This document shows, one piece after another, positions 45,649-54,138 of a stretch of 64,000 bases of DNA. The position numbers and the translations under genes are program-made. This DNA comes from Anaerosalibacter bizertensis (GTDB lineage Bacteria; Bacillota; Clostridia; Tissierellales; Sporanaerobacteraceae), in NCBI RefSeq assembly GCF_009696605.1, contig NZ_VULR01000002.1, positions 170,343-234,342 on the forward strand, in the 5' to 3' direction. The notes under the pieces were generated by a model. That model saw nothing but the letters and a program-made list of their open reading frames with translations. It made no database searches and was not told the DNA's origin. Positions within the stretch are counted from its first letter, which is position 1, and each line of letters opens with the position of its first letter.

Positions 45649-46677
45649 ATGAAAGATATATTAAAAAAACTTCCTAAAATCGAATTACATTGTCATTTAG
45701 ATGGAAGTGTAAGACCAGAAACTATGTATGAACTGTTATTAGAAGAAGGAGAAGATATGGAAGATATCTCCTTGGAGCAATTTGAGAAGATGGCTAAAGT
45801 TGTAGATGAGTGTAATTCATTAGTTGAGTATTTAGAAAGATTTTCTTATCCTTTGAAAGTTATGCAAAGAAAAGAAAATATAGAAAGAATCACATATGAA
45901 CTTTTAGAAGACTTAAGTAAACAAAATGTAAAATATGTAGAAATAAGATTTGCTCCATTTCTTTTTATGGAAAAAGGACTTAGCTTTGATGAATCTGTAG
46001 AAAGTGTATTGAAGGGAATGGAAAGGGCTAAAGAAGATTTTAATATACTATCAAATGCTATACTGGTATGTATGAGACATGAAAGTGTAGAGAAAAGTAT
46101 AGAACTAGTTGAAAAAGGAGAAAAGTTCCTTGGAAAAGGGGTTGTAGCAGTAGATTTAGCAGGAGCAGAAGAAGGGTTTCCACCAGAAAATCACAAGGAG
46201 GCCTTTGACCTTGCCTATAAAAAGGGATATAATATAACGGTCCATGCAGGGGAAACTGGAAGACATGAAAATATAACTAAATCAATAGAACTTTTACATG
46301 CTGAGAGAATAGGTCATGGAATAGCAGCTATAAAAAGTCCAGAAGTAATGGAACTTATAAAAAATAAAAATATATTTTTAGAAATGTGCCCTATAAGTAA
46401 TTTACAGACTAAAGCAGTAGAGTCATTAGATGAATATCCTATAAAAGAATTCTTAGATAATGACATATTAGTAACGGTAAATACTGATAATACAACTGTT
46501 TCAAATACTTCATTGGATAAAGAATATGAGCTTTTAATAAATGAGTTAGGATTTTCTATTGAAGATATAATAAAACTTATAAAGAATTCAACAGAAGCTA
46601 CATTCTTACCTAAAGAAGAAAAGGCTTATTTAAAAAGAATAATAGAAAATGGGTTAGAAAACCTAAAATCTTCCTAA
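45649..46677 (+). CDS. add: Adenosine deaminase
   Basis: Add hydrolyses adenosine to inosine and ammonia in purine salvage. The 342-residue zinc enzyme has LPKIELHCHLDGSVRPE (HxH ligands), DLAGAEEGFP, NITVHAGETGRHENI (His ligand and catalytic Glu), ERIGHGIAA, and VNTDNTTVSNTSL (metal Asp). CTAGGAGGAAAATT precedes ATG. It probably reads through from recQ and continues into the small membrane gene 16 bases downstream. Confidence 0.95.
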   Translation: MKDILKKLPKIELHCHLDGSVRPETMYELLLEEGEDMEDISLEQFEKMAKVVDECNSLVEYLERFSYPLKVMQRKENIERITYELLEDLSKQNVKYVEIRFAPFLFMEKGLSFDESVESVLKGMERAKEDFNILSNAILVCMRHESVEKSIELVEKGEKFLGKGVVAVDLAGAEEGFPPENHKEAFDLAYKKGYNITVHAGETGRHENITKSIELLHAERIGHGIAAIKSPEVMELIKNKNIFLEMCPISNLQTKAVESLDEYPIKEFLDNDILVTVNTDNTTVSNTSLDKEYELLINELGFSIEDIIKLIKNSTEATFLPKEEKAYLKRIIENGLENLKSS

Positions 46678-46693
46678 ACGAGAGGTGTTTTAT

Positions 46694-47032
46694 ATGGAGG
46701 CTATAATACCATTAGCAGTAATTTTATTTATATGTGCTATAGTTTTTATTTGTATTGGCATATATGCATTAAAAAAAAAAACACCAATGCATTTTTGGTC
46801 TGGAACAATAGTGAAAACTGAAGAAATTTCTGATATAAAAGCATATAATAAGGCTAATGGGATTATGTGGATTATATATGGCTTAATATTCATTATATCG
46901 GCTATAATTTCATTGATATTTGATAGCAATATAGGCGGAATAATTTCAGCTATATCAGCTACATTAGGATTGTTTATATTAGTCATTGTTTATAGACGTA
47001 TATATAATAAATATGAGAATAAAGATTATTAA
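46694..47032 (+). CDS. Small membrane protein (DUF3784-like)
   Basis: The roughly 112-residue protein has three membrane helices (about residues 3-25, 54-75, 82-103) and a short motif MHFWSGTIVKTEEISDIKAYNKANG between the first two, which resembles DUF3784 proteins of Firmicutes. I start at ATG 46694, six bases after GAGAGGTG; a GTG at 46685 overlaps that ribosome site. It has no known function. Its proximity to add suggests co-transcription only. Confidence 0.72.
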   Translation: MEAIIPLAVILFICAIVFICIGIYALKKKTPMHFWSGTIVKTEEISDIKAYNKANGIMWIIYGLIFIISAIISLIFDSNIGGIISAISATLGLFILVIVYRRIYNKYENKDY

Positions 47033-47040
47033 AATAAAAA

Positions 47041-47097
47041 GCTACCTTTAATAGTATAGAGTTATTTTATATTGTTGAAGGTGGTCTTTTATTATTT
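47041..47097 (+). terminator. Probable terminator of the recQ-add unit
   Basis: CTACCTTTAA pairs with TTGAAGGTGG, with two G-U pairs and a long loop, followed by CTTTTATTATTTT. Confidence 0.6.
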
Positions 47098-47177
47098 TCC
47101 AAGCAATTTTTAATAAAAAGTGATATAATATAAATATTACTTCGAGTATCTAAATAAATTATAATTGGGGGAATTAT

Positions 47178-48539
47178 ATGAAAGAGGGTCAAAGAAAAGA
47201 GCTTATGCTCAAGGGAAATTTGTATAAGGTAATTATTACGCTATCATTACCTATTATGATTAACAATTTAATTCAAACTCTTTATAATCTAGTAGATGGA
47301 ATGTGGGTAAGTAAATTAGGTTCAGTCCAGTTTGCAGCCACAGCTTTTGTTTGGCCAGTACTATATTTATTTATATCTATAGGAATAGGACTTTCTGTAG
47401 CTGGAACTTCTATTTTGTCACAATTGATAGGAGCTTCAAAAGAAGAAGAAGCTAATAAATATTCTAGCCAACTTATTGCAATATCTGTATTAGCTGCTAT
47501 TTGTTTTACTATCATTGGATATGTAATAACACCTCTTGTAATTAAGTTAATGGGAGGGAAAGGTGATTTAGCTGAATATAGTAATATATATTTAAGATTA
47601 AGTTTTATAGATTTACCTTTTATGTTTTTATTTTTTAATTTTAATTCTATTATGAACGCTCAAGGAAATACTCTTTTACCAACTATAATTAGTGGTATTA
47701 GTGCCATAATGAATATAGTATTAGATCCTATTTTCATATTTAATTTTAATAAGGGAATTGCAGGAGCTGCTATTGCAACAATAATTTCAAGGGTTTTCTT
47801 AGCTTTAGCTAGTATATACATATTGTTAAAACATTCAAAGACAATTAAACCAAGTTTTAAAAATTTTAAATTTGATAAAAATATAATAAAAAGAATTTTA
47901 AATATATCACTACCTGCTTCTTTAGGGCAGTCTGGATCAGCACTGGGTTTTATGGTTCTTAATGGTTTTATAGCTTCTTATGGAACGGCTACTATAGCTG
48001 CTTTTGGAATGGTCAATAGAATTACTTCACTTATATCACAGCCGGCTATGGGGATTGGAGCTGCACTAACTTCTATTGTAGGACAAAATATAGGTGCAGA
48101 TCAGTTAGACAGGGTGAGAGAAGCATTTAAAAAATCACTTATATTAACGATTTCTTTTTCGCTGGTAGGACTTTTATTTATATTATGGAAAGATAATGAA
48201 ATAATTAATTTTTTTATACGTTCAAAGGATGATAAAGAAGTTATATCCCAAGGAATTAATTATCTTAGATATATTTCTTTTTCTATGCCACTTATGGGGA
48301 TTTTTAGTGTACTTCAAGGAATATTCCAGGGGTCAGGTCATACTAAGTATTCTATGTCAATGGAGGTAGGCAGACTTTGGTTTGTAAGACTTCCTATGAT
48401 ACTTATATTTAAGCATTTTACAAAGGCAGGTCCTACAGGAATATGGTTTTCCATGAGTTTTAGTAATTTAATAATATGTTTATATGGAATATTTATTTAT
48501 AAGAAGAAAAATTGGCAAGAAAAAGTTATAAGCGCTTAA
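47178..48539 (+). CDS. MATE-family efflux transporter, copy 1
   Basis: The 453-residue protein has 12 helices in two MatE repeats, with LSLPIMINNLIQTLYNLVDGMWVSKLG at the start and ISLPASLGQSGSALGFMVLNGFI opening the second repeat. MATE pumps expel cationic drugs or metabolites using Na+ or H+. It lies in its own transcription unit with the terminator at 48546. The substrate is not predictable. A second, divergent copy is at 62397. Confidence 0.92.
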   Translation: MKEGQRKELMLKGNLYKVIITLSLPIMINNLIQTLYNLVDGMWVSKLGSVQFAATAFVWPVLYLFISIGIGLSVAGTSILSQLIGASKEEEANKYSSQLIAISVLAAICFTIIGYVITPLVIKLMGGKGDLAEYSNIYLRLSFIDLPFMFLFFNFNSIMNAQGNTLLPTIISGISAIMNIVLDPIFIFNFNKGIAGAAIATIISRVFLALASIYILLKHSKTIKPSFKNFKFDKNIIKRILNISLPASLGQSGSALGFMVLNGFIASYGTATIAAFGMVNRITSLISQPAMGIGAALTSIVGQNIGADQLDRVREAFKKSLILTISFSLVGLLFILWKDNEIINFFIRSKDDKEVISQGINYLRYISFSMPLMGIFSVLQGIFQGSGHTKYSMSMEVGRLWFVRLPMILIFKHFTKAGPTGIWFSMSFSNLIICLYGIFIYKKKNWQEKVISA

Positions 48540-48545
48540 AAAGTT

Positions 48546-48576
48546 ACTCCCTTTTAGATAAAGGGAGTTTTGTATT
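48546..48576 (+). terminator. Terminator of MATE copy 1
   Basis: ACTCCCTTT pairs with AAAGGGAGT across a five-base loop, then TTTTGTATTT. Confidence 0.82.
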
Positions 48577-48635
48577 TAAAAAATAGGGTAATATATTATA
48601 GATACTGTTTAAATATCTAGAAAGGAGTTGGCAAT

Positions 48636-49811
48636 ATGCTAAACTTTAATTATTCTATTCCAACAAAAATATTTTTTGGAGATGGACAGATAGAAGTACT
48701 AGGTAATGAAATAAAAAAATATGGTTCAAAAGTTCTCCTTGTTTATGGCAAAGGGAGTATAAAAAAGACTGGTATATATGATGAAGTAGTAAATATACTT
48801 AAAAGTAATAATATAGAATATTGGGAATTGGCAGGTGTAGATCCTAATCCTAGAATAACAAGTGTAAGAGAAGGAATAAAAATCTGTAGAGAAGAAGGTA
48901 TAGATTTTATATTACCTATAGGTGGGGGCAGTTCTATAGATTGTGCAAAAGTTATAGCTGCAGGCTATTATTATGAGGGAGATCCTTGGGATTTTTTAAT
49001 TAAAAAAGCAAAAGTAGAAAAAGCTCTTCCATTAGGTGCGATACTTACATTATCTGCTACAGGTTCAGAAATGGATGCTGGCGCAGTAATTACTAATATG
49101 GAAACAAATCAAAAGTTAAGTGTAGGTCATCCAAGTATGGCTCCTAAATTTTCAATACTAGATCCAACATATACTTTTACAGTTCCAAAGAGTCAAACAG
49201 CAGCAGGAGTAGCAGATATTATGAGCCATATATTTGAATCCTACTTTAGTAGGACAAAAGAGGCTTATTTACAAGATAGAATGGCAGAAGCACTTTTGAA
49301 AACCTGTATAAAATACGGAAAGATAGCTATAGATGAACCTGAAAACTATGAAGCAAGAAGCAATATAATGTGGGCTTCAAGTCTTGCAATAAACGGACTA
49401 TTAGGTTATGGTAAAGGGAAAGATTTCAGATGGAGCGTTCATGCCATAGAACATGAACTGAGTGCCTATTATGATATTACACATGGAGTAGGTCTTGCAA
49501 TACTATATCCTAATTGGATGAGACATGTTTTAGATGACGAAAATGTATATAAATTTGTAGAATATGGTGTTAATATATGGGGTATAGATGAAAATAAAAG
49601 TGACTATGTTATAGCTAATGAAGCTATAGATAAGACTAGAGAATATTTTAATTCATTGGGACTTCCATCTACTTTGAAAGAAGTGGGCATTGGAAAAGAA
49701 AACTTAGAAAAAATGGCTAAAGCGGCTGTTGATCACAATAAAGGTACAGTAGGTTCTTTTAAACCTCTTACATATGAAGATGTCTTAAATATATATATGG
49801 CTTCTTTATAG
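48636..49811 (+). CDS. Iron-containing alcohol dehydrogenase (butanol dehydrogenase/YqhD type)
   Basis: The 391-residue protein matches the BDH group: FNYSIPTKIFFGDGQIEVL at the N-terminus, LPIGGGSSIDCAKVIAAG (nucleotide loop), TLSATGSEMDAGAVITN, and metal ligands in ADIMSHIFESYF, HAIEHELSAYYDITHGVGLAILYPNW (family pattern). It would reduce aldehydes such as butyraldehyde, or methylglyoxal-type carbonyls, with NAD(P)H. A methylglyoxal synthase is also present in the window, but a link is only a suggestion. GAAAGGAGTTGGCAAT precedes ATG. Confidence 0.94.
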   Translation: MLNFNYSIPTKIFFGDGQIEVLGNEIKKYGSKVLLVYGKGSIKKTGIYDEVVNILKSNNIEYWELAGVDPNPRITSVREGIKICREEGIDFILPIGGGSSIDCAKVIAAGYYYEGDPWDFLIKKAKVEKALPLGAILTLSATGSEMDAGAVITNMETNQKLSVGHPSMAPKFSILDPTYTFTVPKSQTAAGVADIMSHIFESYFSRTKEAYLQDRMAEALLKTCIKYGKIAIDEPENYEARSNIMWASSLAINGLLGYGKGKDFRWSVHAIEHELSAYYDITHGVGLAILYPNWMRHVLDDENVYKFVEYGVNIWGIDENKSDYVIANEAIDKTREYFNSLGLPSTLKEVGIGKENLEKMAKAAVDHNKGTVGSFKPLTYEDVLNIYMASL

Positions 49812-49903
49812 TATTTCTGTACTATATAAAAAAACTCTGTAATAATAGGATTTCATTGGATATAATAGAACATATATGAAATTAAAGTGAGGAGGAAAAT
49901 TAA

Positions 49904-50500
49904 ATGCAACTTACTGATTTACCGAAAAAAGGTGAAGAAATAGGAGAAATAGTAACAAACTATGGGACTATAAAAATAAAGTTTTTTCCAAATGTAGCAC
50001 CAAAGGCAGTAGAAAATTTTAAAACTCATGCAAAGAATGATTATTATAATGGTGTTACTTTCCATAGAGTTATTGAAGATTTTATGATTCAAGGAGGAGA
50101 TCCAGAGGGAACAGGAGCAGGTGGAGAAAGTATATGGGGTAGTCCTTTTGAAGATGAGTTTGATTTAAACTATAGAAATTTTAAAGGTGCTTTGTCTATG
50201 GCCAATAGAGGTCCCAATACAAATGGAAGCCAATTTTTTATAGTACAAAACTCCAAAGTAGACAAAGATATTATAAAACAGATGAAAGAATTAGGAGAAG
50301 AGAATGGTTATCCTGATTTTGTAATAGAAAATTATGAAAAAGTTGGAGGTACTTATTGGCTAGATGGTAGACATACAGTATTTGGTCAGGTCTTTGAAGG
50401 AATGGATATAGTAGATAAAATTGCAAAGGTAGATACAGATATGAATGACAGACCAATAGAGCCAGTAGTAATGGAGAGAGTAAATATAGTTGAATATTAA
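49904..50500 (+). CDS. ppiB: Cyclophilin-type peptidyl-prolyl isomerase
   Basis: The 198-residue cytoplasmic cyclophilin has VTFHRVIEDFMIQGGDPEGTGAGGES (catalytic Arg), FKGALSMANRGPNTNGSQFFIVQ and DGRHTVFGQVFEGMDIVDKI. A 25-residue insertion (KEL...YEKVGGTYW) before the HTVFG block is typical of clostridial versions. GAGGAGGAAAATTAA precedes ATG, and a clear terminator follows. Confidence 0.95.
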   Translation: MQLTDLPKKGEEIGEIVTNYGTIKIKFFPNVAPKAVENFKTHAKNDYYNGVTFHRVIEDFMIQGGDPEGTGAGGESIWGSPFEDEFDLNYRNFKGALSMANRGPNTNGSQFFIVQNSKVDKDIIKQMKELGEENGYPDFVIENYEKVGGTYWLDGRHTVFGQVFEGMDIVDKIAKVDTDMNDRPIEPVVMERVNIVEY

Positions 50501-50510
50501 TATAGATATA

Positions 50511-50545
50511 AAAGTCTCAGAAAATAATATCTGAGACTTTTTTTA
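50511..50545 (+). terminator. Terminator of ppiB
   Basis: AAAGTCTCAG (50511-50520) pairs with CTGAGACTTT (50531-50540), then T. Confidence 0.88.
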
Positions 50546-50628
50546 TAAAAGTTTAAAATAGAGTTGATAGGGTATTTGAAATAATATACAATATATAGTA
50601 CAGTTTAAACTTGAAAGGGGAATATAGT

Positions 50629-50775
50629 GTGGTTAAAGCTAAATCAAAAGTAAAAAAAGTTAAGAATATTAGAAGAAATAATAAAAATACATGTCCAGAA
50701 TGTGGAAGTATGATGGCTCCATCTGGTGGATGTTTTGTTTGTCCAGCTTGTGGTTATAGTCCTTGTAGTATATAG
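50629..50775 (+). CDS. Stand-alone zinc ribbon like the C-terminus of B12-dependent ribonucleotide reductase
   Basis: The 48-residue basic protein begins VKAKSKVKKVKN and ends CPECGSMMAPSGGCFVCPACGYSPCS, three paired Cys sites. The pattern CPxCG...GGCxxCxxCGYSxC is that of the zinc-binding tail of class II (NrdJ) ribonucleotide reductases, where terminal Cys pairs relay reducing equivalents. No reductase gene is adjacent. GTG start, eight bases after AAAGGGG, with a terminator after the stop. A thioredoxin gene follows. Confidence 0.75.
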   Translation: MVKAKSKVKKVKNIRRNNKNTCPECGSMMAPSGGCFVCPACGYSPCSI

Positions 50776-50783
50776 ATATTTTT

Positions 50784-50825
50784 AAAACCTTCTACTTTTC
50801 TAAAAATGGGTAGAAGGTTTTATAA
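50784..50825 (+). terminator. Terminator of the zinc-ribbon gene
   Basis: AAAACCTTCTAC (50784-50795) pairs perfectly with GTAGAAGGTTTT (50810-50821). The T-tract is short. Confidence 0.7.
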
Positions 50826-50846
50826 TTGCTAAAAGGAGGTTATAAA

Positions 50847-51188
50847 ATGGATATTGTTGATTCAAATGAAGTTATAAAAGAGTTAATAAATGAAAATAAA
50901 ATAGTATTGCTCTATTTTGGAAGCAATAATTGTGGCGTATGTACTGATATGCAACCAAAGGTGGAAGAAATTCTTAAAAAATATCCTAAAATAAAAAGCC
51001 TTAAAGTTGATGTGGAAAAATCTTTAAAGATAGCAGCCAGTTATAATATTTTTACTATTCCTGCTATACTTTTATTCATTGAAGGAAAAGAGACTATAAG
51101 AGAAGCTAGACATATTAGCATACAGGATATAGACAACAAAATTTTAAGATATTATAATTTGTTATTTGACAATGAAAATCCTATATGA
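50847..51188 (+). CDS. Thioredoxin-family protein
   Basis: The 113-residue protein has a thioredoxin fold with the active site FGSNNCGVCTDMQPKVEEIL (CGVC rather than CGPC) and the cis-Pro IFTIPAILLF. I start at MDIVDSNE because AAAAGGAGGTTATAAA precedes that ATG. CGVC changes the redox potential relative to classical thioredoxin. It directly follows the zinc-ribbon gene, whose Cys pairs it could reduce (inference). Confidence 0.88.
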   Translation: MDIVDSNEVIKELINENKIVLLYFGSNNCGVCTDMQPKVEEILKKYPKIKSLKVDVEKSLKIAASYNIFTIPAILLFIEGKETIREARHISIQDIDNKILRYYNLLFDNENPI

Positions 51189-51244
51189 TACGTTTTATAT
51201 GCAGTAAAATTATGACGAATAAACAATAAAGGAGAATTTAAATT

Positions 51245-51994
51245 ATGGAAGAAAATAAAGTATTGGCAACAGTAAATGGCAAGGAAATTACAGAACAAGA
51301 GGTACATACTTTTATAAATGGATTAGGACCACAAGTTGCTATGCAATTTCAATCACCAGATGGTATAAAAAAAGTAGTAGACGAGCTAGTGAACCAAGAA
51401 GTTATGTATCTAGATGCTATTGAAAACAAACTTGATGAAGAAGAAACTTTTAAAGCAGAATTAGAGAAAGTTAAAGAATTTGTTTTAAAACAATATTCTA
51501 TAAATAAACTTTTATCAAATATATCTGCTACAGAAGGAGAAGTATCTAAGTTTTATGAAGACAATAAAGAACAATTTAAAATGCCAGAATCAGCTAGAGC
51601 TAGTCATATACTAGTTGAAGAAGAAGAAAAAGCTAAAGAAATAGTTGATGAAATAAATGGCGGTCTATCTTTTGAAGATGCTGCTAGAAAGTATTCTATT
51701 TGTCCTTCAAAAGACAATGGTGGAGATTTAGGAGAATTTACTAAAGGCAAGATGGTACCAGAATTTGAAGAAGCAGCTTTCAGTATTGAAGAAGGTAAAC
51801 TAAGTGAACCTGTAAAGACTCAATTTGGATACCATATAATTAAAGTTCAATATAAAAAAGAATCAAGTACTAGAACTTTAGAAGAAGTTAAAGACCAAAT
51901 TTCACAACAAATTGTTGCTATGAAACAACAAGAAAAATATTTAAATAAAACTGAAGAACTAAGAAACAAATACGAAGTAAAAATAAACCTTTAA
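51245..51994 (+). CDS. Parvulin-type peptidyl-prolyl isomerase, cytoplasmic
   Basis: The 249-residue protein has a SurA-like N-terminal helical region (VNGKEITEQEVHTFI, residues 10-100), a parvulin domain (about 112-205) with ARASHILVEEEEKA, ARKYSICPSKDNGGDLGEF and FGYHIIKVQYKKE, and a helical C-terminus. Unlike PrsA it lacks a signal peptide, so it should act in the cytosol. Such soluble forms are common in clostridia. Confidence 0.9.
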   Translation: MEENKVLATVNGKEITEQEVHTFINGLGPQVAMQFQSPDGIKKVVDELVNQEVMYLDAIENKLDEEETFKAELEKVKEFVLKQYSINKLLSNISATEGEVSKFYEDNKEQFKMPESARASHILVEEEEKAKEIVDEINGGLSFEDAARKYSICPSKDNGGDLGEFTKGKMVPEFEEAAFSIEEGKLSEPVKTQFGYHIIKVQYKKESSTRTLEEVKDQISQQIVAMKQQEKYLNKTEELRNKYEVKINL

Positions 51995-52003
51995 TAAAAT
52001 ATG

Positions 52004-52038
52004 AAAATTCGCCTTATATAATTAAGGCGAATTTTTTC
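52004..52038. terminator. Bidirectional terminator between the parvulin and amidohydrolase genes
   Basis: AAAATTCGCCTTA (52004-52016) pairs with TAAGGCGAATTTT from 52023, with T on both sides. Confidence 0.9.
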
Positions 52039-53966
52039 TACTTTTTGTTTTTATCAAGAGTTAAGACAAAGGCAATAAGTAGTATTGAAAAAGCTGATAT
52101 ACCTAGATAGGTTTTTTTATTATTATCAGAAGTTGAAGGCTTTTCTGAACTTTCCTCCTCCTTATATTTTAAAGAAACTGTATTATTCGAAATGTCAATA
52201 TTGTATTTATCATTTAGTATAGTATCCAAATCTGAAGAGTTAATATATACATTACCTTTATATATAATTGGCTCAGTTTTTAAATTTATATCTTTATTTT
52301 TTAAGACTGCTTTCCTATTCCCTATTTTAATATTTAAAGAGTCATTTAAATTTATATTGCCGTCTTTATCATCTTTAATATTTAAGTCTAAAGCCGTTGA
52401 AAGCTCTTTTATTGATATATAAGTTTCATCATTGACTTTATATACATTTTTTAAATCTCCTGCTTTATCATTGATGTTCAAACTAAAGTCTATAGGTTTA
52501 TTTTCAGGAATACCACCAGCAAAATATGATTTAATAGGTCTCCCTGGATAGACTCCTTCTACTATTCCATCACTATTTTTTACTACTACACCATTTACAA
52601 TAACATATTCCACCCCTTCAGAGGGCATATCTGATTCTTTAACAGTACTTTTATCTATTATTGTATCAGGATTAAATATAGTAATATCTGCATCGGAGCC
52701 GACTTCAATCCTACCTTTATTTTTCATGGAAGGTGCAATATCTTCCATTCTTTTTGCAGGTAAATAGGATGTCTTTTTTATAGCATCCATCATAGATAGG
52801 ACCTGTTTTTCCCGTACGTATCTACCAAATAATCTACTATAAGTACCAGAACCTCTTGGGTGGTTATTTCCAGAAGGTTCTATGATAGTGTCACTACCTA
52901 TCATTATTTCTGGGTCTTTTAAAGACATAATAAGTTCATCTTCAGGTAAAGAGCCATGAGCAGCTACTAACAAATGCTGACTTCTATATTTATCAAAGGT
53001 ATCTTCAGTTATTCTTATATCTGTTCCACCAATTTGCAAATTTTCGTAACTGATTTTAAATCTATCTTGCCATCCAGGTCTAAAACGGGCTGAATCAATA
53101 TAAGTAGCCCAAAAATCATAAGGATAGACACAGGTTGTAATATCTAATCCTTCATTCTTAGCATCATTAACCATTTCCAGTGCTTTATCCATATGAAAAG
53201 TACCACCAGTACTATTAATATGCATAATATGTATAGGAGCTCCAGTCTTTTTTCCATAGTTCACCACTTCTTCTATTCCCTTTAGTCCATTTTTTTCATC
53301 AGAATATCTTAGGTGGAAAAAGGTAGGAGCATTTAGTTCCTTGGCTAAATTGAGTAGTGGAATTATTTCATTTTTAACTCCTGGTACATATTCCAAGCTA
53401 AAGGATATGCCAAGGGCACCAGCTTCAATATTTTTTCTAACATCTTCTACTATTTTATTAATATCTTCCTCATTTTCAATGGTAGCGTCTACATTTTGTC
53501 CTATAATAGGCCAGCGATGTCTAGTAACAAATGACGAGGCACCAAAATTAGTAATTACTTTATTTTTAGACCAGATTCTATACCAATTTTCAGCATCATC
53601 AGTGCCACCATGCATAGCTAAGTTGCTAGTTACTCCATCTAGCACCTTTAATCTAATTCCTACATGATTAGGATCATAGGATATAAGATCTATGAATCCA
53701 GGAGATACAACAAGACCACTGGCATCTATTTCTTCTTTTCCAGAAATATTTTCCATAGTTATTCTTGCTATTTTATCACCTATAATACCTAAATTATATC
53801 CTTTCAATTCATGCTCTGTAGAAGGGTTATATATAGTACCACCTTTAATTACAATATCATATGTATTTTCACCTTCAGCATATAAATTTAATGGAAATAA
53901 GTTAAATATTAAAATTCCTACTAATATAAATGCTATTACATGTCCCCTCTGTTGTTTATTCCTCAT
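52038..53966 (-). CDS. Exported D-aminoacylase-like amidohydrolase with C-terminal wall/membrane anchor
   Basis: The 642-residue protein has a signal peptide (about residues 10-30, ending YAEG), an amidohydrolase domain (about 35-475), a copper-amine-oxidase-N-like domain (about 495-605) and a C-terminal helix plus DKNKK tail. The domain resembles N-acyl-D-amino-acid/D-glutamate deacylases (FFHLRYSDE, IHIMHINSTGGT, MIGSDTIIEPSG), but the usual PGFIDxHxH reads PGFIDLISYDPN. The first metal site is therefore altered. KPSTS before the tail helix vaguely recalls a sorting motif. AAAGGGGTGAAAGCT precedes ATG at 53964-53966. Confidence 0.82.
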   Translation of the reverse strand: MRNKQQRGHVIAFILVGILIFNLFPLNLYAEGENTYDIVIKGGTIYNPSTEHELKGYNLGIIGDKIARITMENISGKEEIDASGLVVSPGFIDLISYDPNHVGIRLKVLDGVTSNLAMHGGTDDAENWYRIWSKNKVITNFGASSFVTRHRWPIIGQNVDATIENEEDINKIVEDVRKNIEAGALGISFSLEYVPGVKNEIIPLLNLAKELNAPTFFHLRYSDEKNGLKGIEEVVNYGKKTGAPIHIMHINSTGGTFHMDKALEMVNDAKNEGLDITTCVYPYDFWATYIDSARFRPGWQDRFKISYENLQIGGTDIRITEDTFDKYRSQHLLVAAHGSLPEDELIMSLKDPEIMIGSDTIIEPSGNNHPRGSGTYSRLFGRYVREKQVLSMMDAIKKTSYLPAKRMEDIAPSMKNKGRIEVGSDADITIFNPDTIIDKSTVKESDMPSEGVEYVIVNGVVVKNSDGIVEGVYPGRPIKSYFAGGIPENKPIDFSLNINDKAGDLKNVYKVNDETYISIKELSTALDLNIKDDKDGNINLNDSLNIKIGNRKAVLKNKDINLKTEPIIYKGNVYINSSDLDTILNDKYNIDISNNTVSLKYKEEESSEKPSTSDNNKKTYLGISAFSILLIAFVLTLDKNKK

Positions 53967-54138
53967 AGCTTTCACCCCTTTTTCTAGCGTAAAAATTCTT
54001 CACACCTTTTATTTTACTAGAGATTCTTAAAAATGTCTAAGATTACAAGTTGGATTTCCTATTTGAATAAGTATTTCTTGTATTATTGTTTTGTTTCAAT
54101 TAAAATATACACAACAATATTAAATAAAGGGAAAGGGG

